Assembly (NCBI GenBank): GCA_029547045.1
Contig: JAKPQL010000028.1
Location: 1 to 49,549 of the forward strand
Source of the DNA: Deltaproteobacteria bacterium
GTDB taxonomy: Bacteria; Desulfobacterota; Desulfomonilia; UBA1062
Length of the DNA: 49,549 nt
Direction of reading: 5' to 3'
The position numbers and the translations under genes were made by a program. Positions within the stretch are counted from its first letter, which is position 1. Every line of letters starts with the position of its first letter. The notes below the pieces were generated by a model. That model was not told where the DNA came from and ran no database searches. It saw only the letters and a program-made list of their open reading frames with translations. This document shows positions 45,547 through 49,549 of the stretch, piece by piece.

Positions 45547-46215
45547 GTGCATATCTTCGTTGCAGACGTCCACCTGAGGCCCGGGGAACGGGGCATGTGC
45601 GACAGGTTCGCCTCCTGGCTCTCCCGGGCACGGCAGGAGGCGGAGGCCGTATATATCCTGGGCGACCTCTTCGACTACTGGTATACCGGGCTCGAAGACC
45701 GGTATCCAAGCGTCATGAAGGCCCTCGGGTCGCCGAAGGTCCACATCATGCCCGGAAACCGGGACTTCCTCCTGAGGGATTCCCGCCTGCAGGGCATCGA
45801 CGTCGTCCACCCCGAGGAACTGGTCCTGACCATGGGCGACAAGAAGGTGCTCATCGCCCACGGGCACACCCTCACCGAGGCAGACGCGGGATTCAGGCTG
45901 CTCCACCGCTACGGCTGGCCCCTGCTCAGGCTCATCGACGCACGGCTGCCGGTGAATGCCAAGGACCGGTGCGCCCGGGTGCTGGTGAAATCTTCGGCGG
46001 TTGTGCGGCCCTCGTCTGCGACCATCCGCGAGAACATCGCTGCGGAGCGTGGCGTGGACCTGGTCGTCTGCGGTCACCTGCACCGGCGCGTGGAGAAGGA
46101 CGGGCTCATCGTGCTGGGCGCGTTTTTCGACACCGGAATGTGGCTCGTGTGGGATGGTTCAGGACCTCACCTGATCAGCCCAGCGCCATCCGAGCCAGGA
46201 CGGGCGCCGCGATGA
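45547..46215 (+). CDS. lpxH: UDP-2,3-diacylglucosamine diphosphatase-like phosphoesterase, 222 aa
   Basis: Calcineurin-like metallophosphoesterase with LpxH order of motifs: IFVADVHL (metal Asp/His), YILGDLFDYWY, IMPGNRDFLL, IAHGHTL and VVCGHLHRR. Would hydrolyse UDP-2,3-diacyl-GlcN to lipid X in lipid A synthesis. GTG start, no clear ribosome site. It is divergent from the M23 gene, and its last 41 bases overlap the end of the convergent TraB gene. Confidence 0.82.
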   Translation: MHIFVADVHLRPGERGMCDRFASWLSRARQEAEAVYILGDLFDYWYTGLEDRYPSVMKALGSPKVHIMPGNRDFLLRDSRLQGIDVVHPEELVLTMGDKKVLIAHGHTLTEADAGFRLLHRYGWPLLRLIDARLPVNAKDRCARVLVKSSAVVRPSSATIRENIAAERGVDLVVCGHLHRRVEKDGLIVLGAFFDTGMWLVWDGSGPHLISPAPSEPGRAPR

Positions 46216-47326
46216 ACACGCCGATGCTGCTGCCCAGATTTGACATGAAGAAGACCAGCAGGATGCGGGTGACGGGGTTGCTCCACCAGCCGCGAAGCGT
46301 CATGATGTCGTCGTGAATGCGCTCGAAGTCCACCACCCTGGGCTTCTTCATGTACGCCTCGCTCAGGCCGGCGAACCACCCCGAGGCGAGCGCGGGGTGG
46401 AGCGTGGTCAGGGGGGCGGACAGGGTTGCCACGAGGATGGTCACCGGGTGGGCGAAGACGATGATGGTTGCCAGGGCGGTGCACACCATGGTGCTGACGG
46501 CCCACCACTTGAGCATGTCATAGCCGCGCTCAGGGCCGCCGAAGAAGAACCCCGAGACCAGGAACCCCATGACGAGCAGCGGCAGCACCCATGCCCAGAA
46601 CCCGCCCGCGCCAGGGGGAACCTCCTCGAGCCCGGACAGGTCGTCCACGGGGTTCTCCATCTGCCTGTGGATCCCCTTCATGTGGCCGGCGCCCACCACG
46701 GCAACCACCTTGTCGGACGGGATGTCCGCGATCTTCCTCGCCATGTAGGCGTCGCGCTCGTCGATGAGCACCTCCTTGATGGTGGGGGCGTGGCGCGCCA
46801 TCTCCTCCACCGCGGTGGTGAGCATGTCCTTTTCCTTGAGCCGCTCGATGTCCTGCTCGTCGATATCCTCCGCCTCGAAGACGGCGACGAGCGAGGCATA
46901 GATCATCTTCATCTTCTCCCAGAAGGAGAGCCTCCGCCAGGCACGGGCCAGGGTCACCTGGACGTTCCTGTCCACGAGCACCACGTCGATGCCAGATGCC
47001 TCGGCCTCACCGATGGCGGCGCGCATCTCATCCCCGGGCTTCACCCCGAGCTTCTGCCCGATGCGGCGCTGGAACGACGACATGACCAGGTTTGCCAGGA
47101 GAAAGGACGCCCTCTTCTCCTTTATGATCTTGAAGATGTCCATGTTCTGCCACAGGGCGGGGTTCTTCATGACATCGTACCGAGTCTGGCACAGCTCCAC
47201 GGCCACTGCGCCGGGAGATGCCTGTCGGATGGCGCTCACCACCTCGTCGATGGAACTCCTGGACACGTGGGCAGTGCCCACCATGGTGATCTCCCTGTTT
47301 CCCAGGCGTATCTTCTCAATGGGCAT
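46175..47326 (-). CDS. TraB-family membrane protein, 383 aa
   Basis: N-terminal TraB/GumN-like domain with MVGTAHVSRSS near residue 15 and VVAVVGAGHMKGIHRQ near 225, the paired GxxH motifs thought to hold a catalytic or metal site, followed by at least three C-terminal membrane helices (WAWVLPLLVMGFLVSGFFFG and WWAVSTMVCTALATIIVF). The function in bacteria is not established; the family is named after the enterococcal pheromone-shutdown protein. AAGGAAGAG precedes the ATG at 47326; the longer frame is a shadow of the nitroreductase. Confidence 0.87.
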   Translation of the reverse strand: MPIEKIRLGNREITMVGTAHVSRSSIDEVVSAIRQASPGAVAVELCQTRYDVMKNPALWQNMDIFKIIKEKRASFLLANLVMSSFQRRIGQKLGVKPGDEMRAAIGEAEASGIDVVLVDRNVQVTLARAWRRLSFWEKMKMIYASLVAVFEAEDIDEQDIERLKEKDMLTTAVEEMARHAPTIKEVLIDERDAYMARKIADIPSDKVVAVVGAGHMKGIHRQMENPVDDLSGLEEVPPGAGGFWAWVLPLLVMGFLVSGFFFGGPERGYDMLKWWAVSTMVCTALATIIVFAHPVTILVATLSAPLTTLHPALASGWFAGLSEAYMKKPRVVDFERIHDDIMTLRGWWSNPVTRILLVFFMSNLGSSIGVFIAAPVLARMALG

Positions 47327-47366
47327 CGGTTCTCTCTTCCTTCTGTCTGACCCTGGAGCCCGTGGC

Positions 47367-47867
47367 TCATTTTCTGAAAAAGACCAGTGAGGCCAGGTCC
47401 TTCCTCTCCGGCTGCTGCACCGACTTTTCGGCAGGATATCCCAGGGCGATAACGGCCATGAGCTCGTAATGGTCCGGGGCGTCCAGTAGGGCCCGCAGCT
47501 CCCCCCCGCTCTTAAGGATTTCTCCCAGCCAGACCCCTCCCAGGCCCAGGCCGTGGATGGCCAGGAGCATGTTCTGGATGCATGCGCCCATGGCCTGGAT
47601 GTCCTTGGTGCGGTGGTAGCCGGCCGTTGTATCCAGGAACACCGCGATGAGGGTGTCCGCGGCATGCACGATCCTGCGGTACCGGGTCAGGCGGCCCACC
47701 CGGTCCTTCAGGTCCCTGTCCCGGATCACGGCGAAGCGCCAGGGCTGGTTATTCATGCCCGAGGGCGCCCACCTGCCCGCCTCCAGGACCTTCTCGACCA
47801 TCTCGTCGCCCACCTCTGTGCCGACAAAGGACCTGACGCTCCTGCGCGTCCTGATGAGGTCAAGCAC
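47367..47867 (-). CDS. Nitroreductase-family flavoprotein, 166 aa
   Basis: FMN-binding nitroreductase fold: RRSVRSFVGTEVGDEMVEKV, AGRWAPSGMNNQPWRFAVIR (substrate/FMN loop), and AIHGLGLGGVWLGEIL (FMN glycine motif). Compact type; reaction unknown. GTG start with GGGAGG; it overlaps the end of prfB by 8 bases. It precedes the TraB gene by 40 bases. Confidence 0.9.
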   Translation of the reverse strand: MLDLIRTRRSVRSFVGTEVGDEMVEKVLEAGRWAPSGMNNQPWRFAVIRDRDLKDRVGRLTRYRRIVHAADTLIAVFLDTTAGYHRTKDIQAMGACIQNMLLAIHGLGLGGVWLGEILKSGGELRALLDAPDHYELMAVIALGYPAEKSVQQPERKDLASLVFFRK

Positions 47868-48973
47868 CCGCGCCTCCCGGGGAGGCGGCCTGCATGAGGT
47901 ACGCGTCGATGAAGGGTGTGATGTCTCCGTCCAGCACGGCGTTCACGTTGCCCATCTCGAAGTTGGTTCGGTGGTCCTTGACGAGCTGGTACGGCTGCAG
48001 GACGTACGACCGGATCTGGGATCCCCAGGCGATCTCCTTCTTGCCCTTGCTGAACTCGTTCATGCGCTCCTTCTGCTTCGTTTCCTCCAGCTCGTAGAGC
48101 TTGCTCGCCAGGAGCTTCATGGCGAAGGCCTTGTTCTTGTGCTGGGAACGCTCGTTCTGGCACTGCACCACGATGCCAGTGGGGAGGTGCGTGATCCTCA
48201 CCGCCGAGTCGGTCTTGTTCACGTGCTGGCCGCCGTGGCCGGATGCCCGGTAGGTGTCGATGCGCAGGTCCTTCTCGTCGATGGCGATGTCGATGTTCTG
48301 GTCCACCTCGGGGGTGGCCAGCACCGAGGCGAACGATGTGTGCCTGCGCTTGTTGGCGTCGTAGGGAGAGATGCGCACCAGCCGGTGCACCCCGGTCTCG
48401 CCCTTGAGATAGCCGAAGGCCCACTGGCCCGAGATCTCCACGGTGGCGTGTTTGATTCCCGCCTCCTCGTCGGAGGAGATGTCTATGATCCGGGCAATGT
48501 ACCCGTTCATCTCGGCCCAGCGCAGGTACATGCGCAGCAGCATCTCGGCCCAGTCCTGGGCTTCCAGCCCGCCCGCACCGGCGTGGATCTCCAGGAAGGC
48601 GCCCTTGGGATCGTCCCGTCCCGAGAGCACGTGGGCCTTCTCGATGTCGTGGCAGTGGCGCTCGAGCCTGGCAACGGTATCCGTGATGTCTGCGGCCACC
48701 CCCTGCTCATCCTCTTTTGCCAGGTCCAGGAAAATCTGGAGGTCGTCCCACAGGGTGGACACGGTCTGCCACTGGGCAAGGATGGTGGAGATCCTCGACT
48801 TTTCCGACTGGAGATCCCTGGTCCTGGCCGGGTCCTTCCAGATGTCCGGCTGGGCAAGCAGCGAGTCTATCTCGGCGAGGCGCTTCTCACGCACAGGGAT
48901 TTCAAAGAAACCCCCTCATGGCGACGAGCCGCTCGCCGATGGACGTGATCTGCTGCTGGAGGTCCGCTATCAT
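47860..48973 (-). CDS. prfB: Peptide chain release factor 2, 370 aa via programmed +1 frameshift
   Basis: Begins ATG at 48973 (ribosome site AAGGA). Codon 24 is an in-frame UGA (48904-48902) preceded by CUU and by AGGGGG; skipping one base gives EIPVREKR and the full RF2 body. Conserved features: the GGQ loop in RASGHGGQHVNKTDSAVR and the stop-codon-recognition region RISPYDANKRRHTSF, where the usual SPF reads SPY. The product terminates at UAA and UGA, so the frameshift forms an autoregulatory loop. Read without frameshift the gene yields 23 residues. It overlaps lnt (ATGA) upstream. Confidence 0.95.
48902..48916 (-). promoter_or_regulatory. Programmed frameshift site in prfB
   Basis: AGGGGGTTTCTTTGA: internal Shine-Dalgarno-like AGGGGG three bases upstream of the CUU slippery codon and UGA, the classic RF2 arrangement. 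Confidence 0.95.
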
Positions 48974-49549
48974 CGGTCCTTGGCTTTAGCACCGGCCCTT
49001 GCCGATGTCAATGCTGCGATAACGGACAGCACGGCCCAGGCCAGGGCAATGACGGGACCGTACCGCACATAGAAGCTCAGGTAGTCGATCCGGGCAATGG
49101 GGTGCACAACCATGCCCTCCCGGAGCAGCCCGATCTGAGAGACAACCCTCCCGTAGGGGTCCACCACGGCGGAGATCCCGTGGTTCACTGAACGCACCAG
49201 GTACCGCCTCGTCTCGATGGACCGGAAGCAGGCGAACTGGAGGTGCTGCCAGGGCGTGGACCAGGTCTTGAACCACGCGTCGTTGGACATGTTCACCAGG
49301 ATCCGCGCCCCCTTTGTGCAGAGTCTTCGCGAGATGCCCGGGAAGATGCTCTCGAAGCAGATGAGGACGCCCAGGTCCGCCACGGGCTCCACCACGGTGC
49401 CTGCGCTGAAGTTCCCCACCTCGGCGGTGAGGTTCTCGAAGTGGTTCCGCAGCAGTGATGCAAAGGGGAGGTACTCGCCGAAGGGCACGAGGTGCACCTT
49501 GTCGTAGAAGCCCTCTATCCTGCCTTCTTTGAGCAGGTAGGCCCGGTTG
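48970..49549 (-). CDS. lnt: Apolipoprotein N-acyltransferase, C-terminal part, 192 aa present
   Basis: Nitrilase-like domain: GFYDKVHLVPFGEYLPF contains the catalytic Lys, and VLICFESIFPG the catalytic Cys; SNDAWFKTWSTPWQH is the conserved loop. A C-terminal membrane helix (VIALAWAVLSVIAALTS) follows. Adds the third acyl chain to lipoproteins in the inner membrane. The N-terminal helices and catalytic Glu lie beyond the window edge. It overlaps prfB by 4 bases. Confidence 0.93.
   Translation of the reverse strand, partial: NRAYLLKEGRIEGFYDKVHLVPFGEYLPFASLLRNHFENLTAEVGNFSAGTVVEPVADLGVLICFESIFPGISRRLCTKGARILVNMSNDAWFKTWSTPWQHLQFACFRSIETRRYLVRSVNHGISAVVDPYGRVVSQIGLLREGMVVHPIARIDYLSFYVRYGPVIALAWAVLSVIAALTSARAGAKAKDR

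Noticed and set aside
46313..47350. 345-aa plus-strand frame opposite the TraB gene
   Set aside because: His/Leu-rich antisense reading without motifs.

Overview
The window looks like a chromosomal stretch of a GC-rich Gram-negative bacterium, probably Desulfobacterota/Deltaproteobacteria. Reasons: outer-membrane biogenesis genes (lnt, an LpxH-like hydrolase, a beta-barrel), a rpoZ-dnaJ pair, hrcA-grpE-dnaK under a CIRCE operator, a multihaem c-type cytochrome and large PAS/Cache hybrid histidine kinases. The lineage is an inference from gene content; no rRNA or tRNA gene was seen.

Region by region. (1) 1-3475: a small accessory island, visibly AT-rich from about 700 to 2360. It holds the 3' end of an IS3-type transposase, a terminator, a divergent pair of transcription units (a 69-aa Cys-rich protein facing an Nmad3-Nmad2 gene pair tied to nucleotide modification), and a complete IS630 element inserted exactly at the Nmad2 stop codon. 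(2) 3490-12024: seven tightly overlapping genes for surface polysaccharide assembly (six glycosyltransferases and an AsnB-type amidotransferase). (3) 12313-15112: an envelope module of a tetrahaem c-type protein with a Gly-rich linker and beta-domain, a CsgG-like lipoprotein and an outer-membrane beta-barrel. (4) 15119-22614, minus strand: trpL-E-G-D-C-F-B-A plus a metal-type permease, led by a strong promoter, a Trp-rich leader peptide (WWW) and a classical attenuator hairpin. (5) 22641-26506, plus strand: fbp and class II fructose-bisphosphate aldolase (gluconeogenesis), then rpoZ-dnaJ. (6) 26520-34085, minus strand: a solute-binding protein translationally coupled to a Cache/HAMP/PAS hybrid kinase, a second four-PAS hybrid kinase and a FmdB zinc ribbon. 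(7) 34140-37764, minus strand: hrcA-grpE-dnaK with promoter and CIRCE. (8) 37983-42309, plus strand: argS, a SPOR-domain protein, wecB and a cyclic-nucleotide-binding-domain protein. (9) 42327-49549: on the minus strand a TrmH methyltransferase, a slipin, a M23 peptidase, a TraB-family protein, a nitroreductase, prfB with an intact programmed +1 frameshift and the 3' end of lnt; the LpxH-like gene is on the plus strand.

Regulation is unusually legible: trp attenuation, the CIRCE operator, the prfB autoregulatory frameshift, and several sigma70-like promoters whose -10 box lies only 6-10 bases before the start codon, suggesting leaderless or nearly leaderless mRNAs (trpL, the M23 peptidase and the IS630 transposase). 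The best candidate for an under-described system is the divergent Nmad3-Nmad2/Cys-rich cassette at 715-2365.
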